Shown in pieces: positions 34,351-47,100 of a stretch of 64,000 bases of DNA. A model generated the notes under the pieces. It searched no databases. It was not told where the DNA came from and was given only the letters and a program-made list of their open reading frames with translations. The translations under genes were made by a program, and so were the position numbers. Positions within the stretch are counted from its first letter, which is position 1. Every line of letters starts with the position of its first letter. Source of the DNA: Beta vulgaris subsp. vulgaris (lineage: Eukaryota; Streptophyta; Magnoliopsida; Caryophyllales; Amaranthaceae); contig NC_079207.1 in the NCBI RefSeq assembly GCF_026745355.1, positions 11,475,625 to 11,539,624 on the forward strand, in the 5' to 3' direction.

Positions 34351-35014
34351 TTTAGTAACAGATGTGGTTTTTACAAAACCGCATTAGAAAATCAATTAAA
34401 AAAATGAAAAGGAAAGTTGGAAGGGAAATCTGATGCGGTCCTCTTGTGGACCACATCAGATTAAAAAGTTGATGTGGCTTCTTGGACCGCATCAGATTTT
34501 CCCTTTTTTTCTAAAACAAAACGTGCGTCCTCACAGCCCATTTCTAAAGTAGTTTGCTTTTATTCATGAAATATGTTCTTGGTTTTGATACTGTATACAC
34601 TGAGAAATTAAGCATTGATGAGATTATGCTAATATCAAAAACTCAAGTTATGTTGAATTTTTTAATATTAATAATTATAATTATATTATATTGTACTTTC
34701 AAAAAAAAAAATATTGTTTTGTCTTATAAAAAATAGATAATTTGGAGAAAAAAATAAGGGCTACATTTGACAATTGGCACGGGGCCTCCTTATCGTTTAA
34801 GACAGCCCTGGGTGGCAGAGGTGGTGGGTGATGTGGAAAAGAAAAGGGATAAAATGGTCTAAAAAAACAAAATTGGGTCGTTTTTTTTTTTTTTTTGAGG
34901 GGACAGTTTTAAATAATTTTGAGACGATGTTTAACAATCCCCTTTCATATATTTAGTTTATATGCTACATAGAATTTTTTATAATTCAAGACATAGAATT
35001 CATATATATTGTTC
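34351..35014. other. Non-coding tail of the MULE and spacer
   Basis: An imperfect palindromic stretch at about 34425-34500 (ATCTGATGCGGTCC... and ...GGACCGCATCAGAT) and T-rich and A-rich runs near 34700 and 34880. The MULE right terminus is at about 34942. No gene. Confidence 0.4.
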
Positions 35015-35273
35015 CAGTGGCGGATCCACGTGGGTTCAGTGGGTTCAACTGAACCCACGAGGATCCGGGAGAAAAACTGGGCTTAACAGGAAGCAAATAA
35101 AAGATATATAGAAAAAACATGAGTATAAATAACAGTATTATAAACTTAGCCTAGTGGCAAATTGTGCGTGCATCAGAGTTTGTGTGCGCGGGTTCGAATG
35201 TGGGTAGCAGTATTAGAGTTTGTTTTTTTACTTGTTGACCACAAGTAAAATATATGTAGTCAAAACTTAGTTA

Positions 35274-36419
35274 CTCCCTCCGTCTTTTTTTATTTGCTAC
35301 AAGCACTTTTTCACAACTGAACTTCTATTTATCGCCCCCAAAACTACTTAAAATCGCCCAAAATTATTTTTTAGACAATTTTACCCTTTTTTTTTCACAC
35401 CACCCACCATCCCCACCACCACCTGCGACCCCGGCTAGTCGTTGCCATCCCCGCCACCCCTGCCATCCCCTACCTCCCCAACACCACCACCTTCGCGTCA
35501 CCCACCACCACCACCTTCGCGTCACCCACCACCAACCGAAATTTTTTTAAAAAGGGCAAACGTCCGGCCAGGACGATCGCCCATGGCCCGAACGTCCGGC
35601 CAGGACGTTCCGGCCATGGGGCGATCGTCCGGCCAGGACGTTCCACCCATGGCCGGAACGTCCTGGCCGGACGTTTGCCCATGGGCGATCGTCCTGGCCG
35701 GACGTTCGCCCTTTCTAAAAAAAATTCGCCTCTTCGAAGACACCACTGGCTCATACGTTCCACCAAATAATCCTATGGCAGTCAACAAATTACTCCGCAA
35801 ACAACTGAAAGACACCACGATGGCTGCCCTAGTCGTCACGCCTGAGTAAAAATATGATCTCCAACTCTTGAAGTTGAGGAGCGTCATTGATCCGAAAAGA
35901 CATTATAAGAAGAATGATAATAAATCAAAGACGACATTGCCCAATATCCTCTAACAGTGGTGGTACGCTGAAGGAGAGGTAATTCTAATGGAGGTGAAGG
36001 GTGGTGGTGGTGGCAGATGTGAAGGGTGGTGGTTTAGGGAAAAAGAAGATGAGAGAGTGGATGAGAGAGAAGAGGGTAAAAAATCAGAAAATATAAATAA
36101 GGGTATTATGGTATATTCATGTGAAATTTTGGGCGATTTTAAGTATTTTATAGGCGATGTTTAACAATCCTCTTTCACAAAGATCAAGGATGGAGTGGGG
36201 ACCATTGACATAAATGGAATTAACAAAAAAGCAAATAGGTAAATTGTGGGACCTATGTATTTATATGGAAACATTTACAAAATCAAGAAGGGATGATGGC
36301 AAATTTGTAAATAAAGTGTGGGACCTATGTACTATATATGGAAATATTTGCAAATGTAGCAAATAAATTGAAACACCCCTAAATGGCAAAATGTAGCAAA
36401 TAAAAAAAGACGGAGGGAG
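35274..36419. mobile_element. Stowaway-like element with a nested MULE derivative
   Basis: CTCCCTCCGTCTTTTTTTAT and the inverted ATAAAAAAAGACGGAGGGAG are almost perfect complements, with TA at 35272-35273 and 36420-36421. At 1,146 bp it is longer than a normal Stowaway because about 855 bp is a separate insertion (35317-36171). Its right end is copied twice more by the tandem triplication that follows. Confidence 0.85.
35317..36171. mobile_element. Non-autonomous MULE with palindromic GC array
   Basis: Left end CTGAACTTCTATTTATCGCC, right end the complement of AGGATTGTTAAACATCGCC; a second inverted block TACTTAAAATCGCCCAAAAT follows inside each arm. Flanks TTTTCACAA (35308-35316) and CTTTCACAA (36172-36180) agree at 8 of 9 positions, a Mutator-type duplication. 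The core (35554-35720) is an array of GGCCAGGACGTTCC/CCATGG palindromes like that at 33060. The three overlapping long frames here are palindrome artefacts. No transposase. Confidence 0.75.
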
Positions 36420-37859
36420 TATTTTTTTGTAATCTAATCAAGAATGGAATCTCCGTTAAGTATAATGGTTGAAAGTTTTCCTTTAAAAAAAAAATATAAC
36501 TCTAAATAATAATATGTAATTTAAAATTTATGTTCGAACAACTCCGAACCCACGTGACTCAATTTCTGGAGCCGCCACTGTTGTTCAGTACGTAAGGGGT
36601 TACATCATACGTACTTTGGCGACTAGTGCAGCCGAATAGTACTAGTAATCTTATTCAATCTGCTTTGTACTCAGTTAGGTCGCCAATGATTCAGTATCTG
36701 TATGTATCTTGTCTGCAGATCTTCACCTGATCATCACCTGGGACCATTGACATAAATGGAATTAACAAAAAAGCAAATAGGTAAATTGTGGGACCTATGT
36801 ATTATATATGGAAACATTTACAAAATCAAGAAGGGAGTGATGGCAAATTTGTAAATAAAGTGTGGGACCTATGTACTATATATGGAAATATTTGCAAATG
36901 TAGCAAATAAATTGAAACACCCCTAAATGGCAAAATGTAGCAAATAAAAAAAGACGGAGGGAGTATTTTTTTGTAATCTAATCAAGAATGGAATCTCCGT
37001 TAAGTATAATGGTTGAAAGTTTTCCTTTAAAAAAAAAATATAACTCTAAATAATAATATGTAATTTAAAATTTATGTTCGAACAACTCCGAACCCACGTG
37101 ACTCAATTTCTGGAGCCGCCACTGTTGTTCAGTACGTAAGGGGTTACATCATACGTACTTTGGCGACTAGTGCAGCCGAATAGTACTAGTAATCTATATT
37201 CAATCTGTATATATATAGTGCTTTGTACTCAGCTAGGTCGCCGATGATTCAGTATCTGTCTGTATCTTGTCTGCAGATCTTCACCTGATCATCACCTGGG
37301 GACCATTGACATAAATGGAATTAACAAAAAAGCAAATAGGTAAATTGTGGGACCTATGTATTATATATGGAAACATTTACAAAATCAAGAAGGGAGTGAT
37401 GGCAAATTTGTAAATAAAGTGTGGGACCTATGTACTATATATGGAAATATTTGCAAATGTAGCAAATAAATTGAAACACCCCTAAATGGCAAAATGTAGC
37501 AAATAAAAAAAGACGGAGGGAGTATTTTTTTGTAATCTAATCAAGAATGGAATCTCCGTTAAGTATAATGGTTGAAAGTTTTCCTTTAAAAAAAAAATAT
37601 AACTCTAAATAATAATATGTAATTTAAAATTTATGTTCGAACAACTCCGAACCCACGTGACTCAATTTCTGGAGCCGCCACTGTTGTTCAGTACGTAAGG
37701 GGTTACATCATACGTACTTTGGCGACTAGTGCAGCCGAATAGTACTAGTAATCTATATTCAATCTGTATATATATAGTGCTTTGTACTCAGCTAGGTCGC
37801 CGATGATTCAGTATCTGTCTGTATCTTGTCTGCAGATCTTCACCTGATCATCACCTGGG
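36201..37859 (+). repeat. Recent tandem triplication, ~542-559-bp unit
   Basis: Copies begin at 36201, 36743 and 37302 with ACCATTGACATAAATGGAAT and end GATCATCACCTGGG. Copies 2 and 3 are almost identical, including homopolymer lengths. Copy 1 lacks a ~17-bp insert (TCTGTATATATATAG region) seen in the other two. Each unit contains the right end of the Stowaway, the right end of the hAT and about 150 bp of flank. The breakpoint lies inside the Stowaway and not at an element terminus. Confidence 0.95.
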
Positions 37860-40804
37860 ACAGCAGATACTGCCGTGCACTAACAGATGCTATGTCGCAG
37901 ATCTTTTTATTTACTTCCATATAATGTCAAAGTTTATATTTCGAAATGCATGTGGTAAATGGTAATAAATCTAAAAATCCCATATAATAATACTATTTAT
38001 ATATACTCTTTTTTGTAAGAAAGTAGATAACATATTAAATTAAAATAAGCTTAAAAGGGGAAAAAAAAAAAGGAGGGGGAGGGGGGGTGTTTACTAGGTG
38101 GTAATTGGTATCGCAGTAATACCCCCTAAACCAGCGGAAATTAAATCCTACGCTGAGGTGTAGGATGAGCATCCTACACCTTGCCTATTTGGCTGGCTTT
38201 TGGCAGTATTTTTGAAAGTGGACCAGCTCTTTCTCTCTCATCACTCACTCATTCACTCTCTTTCTCTCTCATTTATTTGCTAAAACAATTTTTTTAATGA
38301 ACAAATGCATATGGTTTGGTGTACAATAGTAATGACCATCAGTGTAAATTGTGATTTATTGAATTTCGGTATGGGACTGTAATTGTACATATTGAATTTC
38401 ATTCGTGAACAAACATCAACACACCAGTGTACAAAGATTGCAAATTACTCACTTGACATCAGCTTCAGGAATTAGGTTACTTTCAGCTGGGGGGTTGTCA
38501 TTGTACATTTTGATTTTGTTAATGAACAGCCACGAATCCAAGAATGTACAAGGAGGTTGAGTGTGGAAAAGAGAGAAGTGGTGAACAGTATATGGGGGGA
38601 AATTATGGCAGGTGACATCAAATCAGTTATTAAATGGTGAACAATAACTGTCAAATCAGTTACTTTTTGAAGTTTAGACATGTACACTGGATGTAATAGT
38701 AATGTACATTAGCTGTCAAATCAATTACTTTGGGGCGGTTCGTAGGTCGGGCATTTTTAGCTCGACGTGAACCTGAATTGGATCAGTTAGTTGACTCGTC
38801 TGGTCCGGTTCAGGTTCAAGGTTGGGTTTTCTCAAATCTCAACCAGTTCGTCCCCGGCAGGGTTAGGGATAGGTCGATTGGTTTGGCCCACCGGTCGAGT
38901 GTTTTTTTTTTTGCGTAAATGAAAATGCGTTCTGATTTTAAATTTTTAATTGTATATGCACTAGTATTTACAATAAATAATTTTCGATATCGTCCATATA
39001 CACTAATATTTTTTATAACTAAATCGACGATGAAGTAATTTTATTCATTTTCTCCACTAATTTGATGGGCCGGCTTAAGGTAAAGTACGATTTACGGGCC
39101 GATTCAGTGTTAGAGTCGGGTCAGTTCCCTCACTCATCAATTTTAGCCCACGAGAACTCGTTGTTTGTCTAGTTCAGGCTTAATCATCTGGCGATTCTAC
39201 GAACCCGAATCGATTTTTACGAGTCGTTCGAGGATGGTTTATGTTAGGCTGCCCAGTGGCCACCTCTAGTGAAAATATGGGTCATGTGTTAAAATCGTAT
39301 TAGAGCAACCCTACAATTGCATGCTAATTGTGTGGATTATTGATCTAAGGTAGTTGCCTAGTGGGGGAGGACTTAGGGGATATATCATAGGCTGCAGTTG
39401 AATATGTGATTAGCTTTAAGGCTGGGGCGACCTACAGGTTGTTGTGGCCGAATATGTGGAGTTCTCAAGCGCAACAAGAGCGTTATTGTCCACAAGTGGT
39501 GGCGTATGTAATACCCCTCATGAGTCATGATTGATTTAAAGGGATTTAGCATGCTACTTATTCCAACAAGATGCATCTTTCTTTTAGTGAGCTAAATCCT
39601 TAGTTACTCCACGGTTAAGTGTGCTTGGCTAGGAGTAGTATTAGGATAGGTGACCTGTTAAGATGTATTTTAGGGATGCGTTGAGTGAGGACAAAATGTG
39701 TTGAAATCGACTCTGTATGAGTCGGGTGTTATAAAAAGCAACTTAATAACTTAACCTATACAATCGCCTGATCTTCTAACACAAGGGACAAGGTCTAGGG
39801 AGTCACCTCATAGGCGACTCGTTAGGTTATTTGCATTTTGCAAGCGATTCGATAGGGGTTTCTTGTAGCATGTGAATGTAAACACTTGTATTTTTATAGT
39901 CAAACTTTACAAATTTAGACCGTAGATTTCCACCATTATAAATAAAAACATGATCATTTGAGATCTTGTTAAAGTATGTAAATGTATAGTTTCAAAATAT
40001 AAATTTTGATATTTTTTATTATTATGTAATTATAGATATCTATCAAGGGCGGATCTTTTCTTACTGGGAGGGGTTTGGCCCCCAAGAGAAGATGATATAA
40101 TTAATATTTTGTCTAAGGTAGGTTTTGATGTAACAAGTTGTGGCAAAGTGGTTAGGTGCTCATTATTTTCATAAGACATGCAAATATTATCAAACATTGG
40201 TCATTCTCCCCTTACTTTTTTGGCCCAAGATCCACAACTTATACTTATAATTAAAGTTGTGTGTTGGAGATAATAAAAACTCAAGTATGATATTTTTTTT
40301 TGAGTGGAGGAAGGAAACATTATGTCTTTGAATAAAATTAAATTAACTTCATGCTGACAGATGTGATAAACATTATATTTATACAAACTTCCAACCAGGT
40401 TGGAATTAGGAATTTCTCCAAAACAAGTTGACACCCCAAAATAGTAACTAGTAAGTGACGATAGTATAAAATTATAAGGTGATGTAGTGCTTAGTCATGT
40501 TGGATTACCCTACAAAAAAAAGAGTCATGTTGGAATATACTTGGTATGGAACAAGTGGCAAATTCTTCTCCTTCATCCCGAAAATTGTCAGATGGGGATA
40601 AGTTAAAGTGCCAAATCGCTGGTGCTATTTCTTTCATTTTTAGTTTTCTAATAAGAAAGGGATAATCTTCACATTGGAACTAACAATAAAAAAAAGTTAT
40701 ATGTACATATATTTCTATGAATTATAAGTATATAAAGAATAATAATGATCGTTTTTTTAAAAAAAAACAGGCCTTTGAATTGTAGCTCTTGCCTCTTGGA
40801 AAAG
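37860..40804. other. Region upstream of the bHLH gene
   Basis: No coding frame recognised. Contents: a palindrome GGTGTAGGATGAGCATCCTACACC region near 38155-38180, CT-rich stretch 38228-38275, and the right end of a probable hAT-like element, whose minus-strand start TAGAGGTGGCCACTGGGCAG lies at about 39252-39271. An acceptor-like AAAAAAAACAG at 40760-40770, 34 bp before the ATG, suggests an intron in the 5' leader, but no promoter or first exon could be identified. Confidence 0.4.
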
Positions 40805-41107
40805 ATGGGCGATCAAGGGGGACACCAATTCAATAGTAGTTCTACTTCTACAAGTAGTTCTTCTGCATGCTCATCCTTTGAAAACATTAGGGGTCATCAA
40901 TCATCATCATCATCATCATCATCATTGCATGATATATTTCAATATCTGTCGGAAGTTCCCCTACTAACCCATGCATCAGTTACCCGGCCCGAATATTATC
41001 ATTCGGATGCTCCGACAAGTGAAGGCCTGCATGGGCCCAGTCCTTTACTTGCTCAAGAAGGTTCTCAAACTCATGATCAGGTTGGTCTCTACTTTACACC
41101 ACCCCAA
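40805..41107 (+). CDS. bHLH gene exon 1
   Basis: Runs from ATG to ...LYFTPPQ followed by GTATAT. Encodes the Ser-rich N-terminus (a run of about eight Ser from TCA repeats at 40899-40924) and FQYLSEVPLLTHASV. The donor was chosen because it keeps phase 0 and the frame soon stops beyond it. Confidence 0.65.
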
Positions 41108-44100
41108 GTATATATCGTACGTAATTATATCATAATTAAAATGAAGAAAACTATTATATAGTATTACTTTTAGGTAATATTAAAAAGTTTATAAAAGAAA
41201 TTTATAGTTTGAAAAAATATATTGAGATCAATCTAACAATGCAAGATTTCGTATAATAATTTTTTATCTTATACATATTTATAAAAGTAGTATATGATGA
41301 AAATTTGTATGTTTAGAGTAAAAAAGACAATGTTACAACTAAAATAAAAAAGGAGTAAGTATATATAGATATACATGTATACATATATATGCATGTATAG
41401 ATATATATATTACCTAGTCATTTTATGTGTGATTATTATTGTGCCGGAATGATTTTTTTCCCCTGTTGATACCAACTCACAAAATGCATGTTTATCATAT
41501 AGATTTTTATTAAATAATAATCATAATACTCTATAATAAGGGGGTGTAATTTAAAGTTATATACTACATAGAAAATAAGTATTCCTATATCTGAACACTA
41601 AACAGCCGTGCAATTTATTAAAATATCATCTTAATTAAAAGTCTTAAATAGTGCAATTCTCAGTCAAGAATTAGTTTACATCATACAAAAATTATTAAAA
41701 GTGAACGGTCTAATTTTAATATAAAAGTAGACCTGGTAACTAAATGGATTAAACTAGTTATCAAAAGAAATTAACCTAATCACTATTCAGCTAATTTTCT
41801 TTTTAATATTAGACTTATATTACCTAATTTTAATTTAAAAATAGTCGTTGTCTTATAAGACAAACTCTATATCATAAATATAAGAAACATCTTGTTCTAT
41901 TATGAGATAGAGAGAAAATTATAAACGTCATTCCTTAATTCCTACCTAATTTTTGCTTATAAATTCATAGGTGCTCCTAGTGCTCTAATTTATGTGCTTT
42001 CAAGTATATATTTTTGCTCATTTGTCATATATTATGCTCAAATGAGTAAAATGTAAAATTTGGAAATATAAACTTAAAAAAAACATATGAGAGGAAGTAT
42101 CTAATTCTAGATAGTTCCAAGGGACACTAATGCACTATAGAGGCTTTGATGTTTCTCTTTCCAGAATTTCGGCCATTAAATTATAAAAAATTAAGACAAC
42201 GTAAATATATATTCATAAAAAATGTAGAATAATATCTTTATATTGTTTATTCTTTCATTTGATCATAATCTCCATTAAATTCTGACCATGTTTTTTGGTA
42301 TATGAAGTAAATACAGATATTTAATGAATTTAACAATCGGTGATATATAAGTATTATATAACAATGGAAAACAATCTCATATACACAAGAAAAACAGAAA
42401 AGATAGAAAGAAAGAGAGTAATAATTCTTAAGAATATCTAATTAAGAGTCATTTTTAAACTTTCAAAAAAATTATTATAGGCGTCGGATACAATTTTCAT
42501 TATAATTTTTAAATAACATTTACTCCCTTCGTCTCATTTTATAATTCCCGTATTATATTCTGAGTGTCTTAAAATATTATTTTTATTTCCTTTATTTTCA
42601 TTTTTGAGCACCACTTCTTACTCTTTCTTCACTTTTTCACGTGGGTTTTTTATACCTTCATTTATTATACCTTTAATATTATTGGTTGGGTATAAGAATT
42701 TTTTCTTTTACTTTCTCTGTCCTCTTTTCACATGCTCACCCATTTAATGTTCTAATTCTTTTTTATTTTCTTACAACAATAATTTCGAAAAATACAGCAA
42801 CTTTCTATGTAAATACATAATAATCATGATTTTCTTGATTCTCTTGTCCAAAAAGTAAAACATGGACTATAAAATAAGACGGAGTGGATGCTCTTCAAAG
42901 AGAGACGGTCATAAAGTAGTTTGTAAGTTCAGAAGGAGGTTTCCGAGAAGCCCACCATACATAGGGAATACAATTTTCATTGTATTTATACTTATTAAAA
43001 GGATACTACTAATCTACTCTACTATAATATGTGATTTCTGATTAAAAAAAACATGTTTATTCAGGGACCAGAAGTCAAGAATGTAGATGAAGCCAAAGCG
43101 CGCACAAAAGGAAAACAGCCGGTGGAGCCTGAACGAATTCCCATTCCTCATCAACAACTGCATGAATCATTAAGAGTAAGAACATTGCAAATTTGCAATC
43201 TTTTTCTCCTTATTTATAGTATTATGTTTAGAATCTATTGCAATGAAAGACACGGCTAGAAGACTTGCAGTACTCCCTATATATTCAAGAATTAATAATT
43301 TTGTTGTCAAATTTTCACAACCTTTTATAATAAAGAATGATCACTATAATATTATTACCATATAGAGTATATCCTATAATTCAGTGTGGCTTGTGTGGAT
43401 CCGGATGAAGTTTAAGCATGGAAGTATGAAAACATTTTCTATAAGCATCACAATACTACTAATGTTAAAAAAAAAAAAAAAAATAGGTTTTTTTTTTTTA
43501 CTATTAGTAATAAGGATTAGTGTTGTATTAGTTTTCAATCTCACACAGGTTAGTTCGATCCAACTATACAAATAAGGTCCTCTGAAAATGGAGAAAACAC
43601 TTTTTCGTATAGGAGGAAAATTTTCTTTCTTTTCTTTGAAGGTTGGATGGAACTTTGAATAAGCATATAGTAGAATAAAAATGGGCTCATGTATGATCCA
43701 TAAATAGTTTTGAATTTTTTTCTTGAATAACGCAAAAGTGGGTTTTAATTCCCAAAAATGCCCAAAAAAAAAAAATTCCCTGCGTACCGTCCACATAGGA
43801 CGGCACGCGAGAAACTGATTTTTTTTTTGTTTTTGCCCAAGAAAACCGCTATTCTGAGTAGTGGTTTACTTGGGCAAAATATTGTAAGCACAAATCAAAC
43901 TCTGCTACTTGAGTAATGAACCGCTACTCTGAGTAGCGGTTTATACAACACACACACAAAAAAAAAATTTTTTTTTGTAAACCGCTACTTCGAGTAGCGG
44001 TTTTGCTTAAGTTGAAAAAAAAAAATTCTCCCGTGCTGTCCTACGTGGACGGTACGCATGGAATTATTTTTTTTTGGGGCATATTTTGGGAATTAAAACC

Positions 44101-47100
44101 CACTTTTGCATTATGTAAGGAAAAAATTCAAATAGTTCTACGAGAGGTTGAGTGGTTTGCCACTCACCTCCCGCACCACAACTTTGGGGTTCAACAATCA
44201 TCATATGATCCCTTCCCTCCCTAATTATGATCATAAGGGATGTTGCAGTTCGTATGTTTACATTAAAAAAAACGTATGAAGTTATATATTCTAAAGCTGA
44301 ATTTCTATTCATCGTCCAAATCTATTTAAAATCACTCCAAATTTATTTTTATAGACCATTTTACTCTTTCTTTTTTTCACACCACCCACCACCCCCACCT
44401 CACTCCACCTGCCACCCCCTGCCATCACCTGCCTCCCCAACCAACACCACCTTCGTGTCACCCCCACCACCTGAACTTCTATACATCTGGAAAAATTTTA
44501 CCATGGGCGAACGTTCGGTCAGGACGTTCCACCCGTGGCGCGAACGTCCTGGCCGGACGTTCGCCCATGGTAAAGAAATTTCAACTTGTGGGGGTGACGC
44601 GAAGGAGGTGGTGGTTGGGGAGGTTGAGTACGCGGTTGTGTGCGACGAAGGAAGTAGTGGAGGTAAGGGTGGTGGAGTGAGGTGGGTGGTGGTACGCTGA
44701 AGAGAGAGGGAGAGAGAGAAAGCAAGGGGTAATTTCAATGGTGGTGATACGTTGAAGAAGGAGAAGTTGAATGGTGGTGGTGGCAGGATGTGAATGGTGG
44801 TGGTTTAGGAAAAAAGAAAGAAAAGGTTAGGGATGTAATTTCTATTTTTTGGGGCGACTTTAAGTAGATTTGGGGCGATATTTAACAAACCTCATGGTAC
44901 GTATTGGTAAATGGTAATCGATAGTAAATGTACATTCTCTTACTAGGTTTAGGATATATTAATCGAACCTATGAAGAGAATAGGTTGTGTATCTCTGTTA
45001 TATAAGCTAAGGGGTGAGTTATGGTGTCCCCCTCGGAAAGACTTATATACCCTTAATCTCACAAAAAATAATAAATTAAAGATTTACTTAATTCTTTCCT
45101 TATTTACAAATATGGGTAATAAAGAAAGTTCTACATTACCAAAAAAAATACATAAAAACGTGTAAAAAGAGAAAACTAACAATTGAAAATAAACTGATGA
45201 CAAAATCAATTTTTAAACGATTATGAAAGAAAATTTTTATAGAGATTCTTATTACTTAAACTCTCAATTGTAATAACAATTTCAGATAACATGCATTAAC
45301 AAACCATAAAATAATTAAGGAAGTTAGAGAATATCATTTTTTTTATTTTTAGGGGCTCACAATCAGTTAGAATAATAAAATCAAAGAAATAAACATAAAG
45401 CATCAGATAATACCAATTTCTACTTTTTTTGTGATTGAAGAACTATTCACCATAGTTTGCCTAAATTAGCCAAAGCAATTAAATTGAACTACTACTCATA
45501 AAATACGCCTATAAAATATATATATATTTATATAAATAAAAAAACATAACCTAGATCATTTTAAAAGGAAAGTCTTTCTACCAAATAAGATAACATATCG
45601 TACCTCGACATAGTTCTTTCTGGAAAACACTACTCTTTTACACTAGAGCAATGCAAATAAAAAAATCATAAAGCTCATCAAGATTCACCATAAATATTAC
45701 ATTCTTAAGTTAATTTTTTAACACTTTTTGATGTTACTATTAATATTGATATATTATCACACGCATCGCGTGCATATAGTGCTCGTACTCTATATTAGTA
45801 GTAATCTACCCACTTTTGTTTTTAACAATGGTAACATAAATTATCAAAGAGTTATGGCAAAAAGCCTATGACAATCCATATAGATCTAGAGTAACTTTTG
45901 ACGATAATTAGAGGGATCGGGTACATCAAGGGTATCAAACCCGCTCATACACTCATGAGCTAACATATCCGCTAAGTACTGGTTGTCTTCCTTATAACGA
46001 AGATAAGGCTTCCTAGAAGTAGTGTCACATCTCCCTGCAGTCCATAATCAGATCACTATAGAAGTCAATTTGCATAAAGTTGCCATTATGATGCCTACAA
46101 AAAGGAAGCTAGAGCAACATGCGTGAAATGTTTTGTTCTTGCCATCTCGAATCCCTGTTTTATAGCCAACAATTATACATGATATGGGTTAAGATCATAG
46201 GATAATGAATAAAAACCAAGAAGCCAATCTCCTAAAGAATCTCTAATAACTCATGCCATACTTGACTTCGTTTCAATGTTCATAAAGGAAGCGTCCACAT
46301 AAATATGGACAAATGGAGGTGGAGAAGGTCTGCAAGAAGTACACCTGGCTGACAGGTTTGAAATAGGGGGAGACTAAGCGGCTCCAAACTCTTTGGCCAT
46401 TTTAATGGCCAAATTCCGGGTGACTTGGGTTGGCATATGCGGCTTTTTATCAAAAAGGGCACAATATATTGCTTTCCGAATCTCAAAGCATACCAAAGGA
46501 AAATGAAGGGACCAATTCAACATATTGCTTTGATGATGCCTACTAACAGAAAAATGCAATCACTCTTTAATAGTGCTGCACATCCAAAAATCTTAGGAAG
46601 GGGATAATAAACACCATCCGAAGCAGCAGTACAATCCCGAATAACATGAAGCGAGGATTCAATACAAGTGGGGCAAGAATGACATAAAGGGGAAGGGATG
46701 ATATTGCGTTTATGTAAAAGATAGGATTGAGAAATATGGTCCCACCATAAAAGCCATGGGAATAAACAGATTTGGGGAGGGATCTCAAGCTTCCATATAT
46801 AACCACTCACTCCCTTGTTTCGAACTACAATCTCTAACAATCTCATTATACATTTTGGACAAATTAAAGTTGTCATTCTGTACAACGGAGAAGAAGGAGG
46901 TATTGGTAAGATGAAAAGCTATGGGCAAGGCATGAATCATTTGCATAATATAATCTGGAAGTTCTGAGGTTCTCTAGGTTCCAAGCATTCTCAATAATAT
47001 GGTCACCACCTTTAAGTTCACTTCATTAGGGTGTAAAGGGCCGTGGACAAGACTTTTTATAGAACCTATGCTCAACCAATCATCAACCCAAAAGTCAATA

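Larger units (their letters stand above)
32744..34942 (+). mobile_element. Mutator-like element with palindromic GC array and transposase remnant
   Basis: Left end CTGAACTTCTATTCGTTGCC followed by AACTACTTAAAATCGCCC. Right end is the complement of GGGGATTGTTAAACATCGTC, the same ends as the smaller copies at 35317-36171 and 44297-44893. Inside lies a ~230-bp array (33060-33285) of AACGTTCGCCCCATGG-type palindromes, then a MULE/FAR1-type transposase pseudogene (33434-34344). No matching target duplication was found, so the right end may be rearranged. It looks like the decayed, once larger partner of the two short copies. Confidence 0.6.
35015..36580. mobile_element. hAT-like element carrying a nested Stowaway
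   Basis: Ends CAGTGGCGGATCCA and TGGAGCCGCCACTG, flanked by TTGTTC on each side (35009-35014, 36581-36586), extendable to 8 bp with two mismatches. The left arm holds RNA polymerase III-like boxes, TTAGCCTAGTGGC (A-box-like, ~35146) and GGTTCGAAT (B-box-like, ~35191), so a tRNA-derived SINE may contribute. A Stowaway (35274-36419) sits inside. Confidence 0.65.

Noticed and set aside
35147..35215. Possible tRNA gene (A and B boxes)
   Set aside because: No acceptor stem or cloverleaf could be drawn; at most a SINE-like promoter relic.
35442..35887. Long open frames on both strands
   Set aside because: They read through a GC-rich palindromic array; the peptides repeat the same short motifs on both strands and match no family.
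38730..39271. Complete hAT-like element upstream of the bHLH gene
   Set aside because: Only the right end (TAGAGGTGGCCA on the minus strand) is convincing; no matching left end or 8-bp duplication was found.
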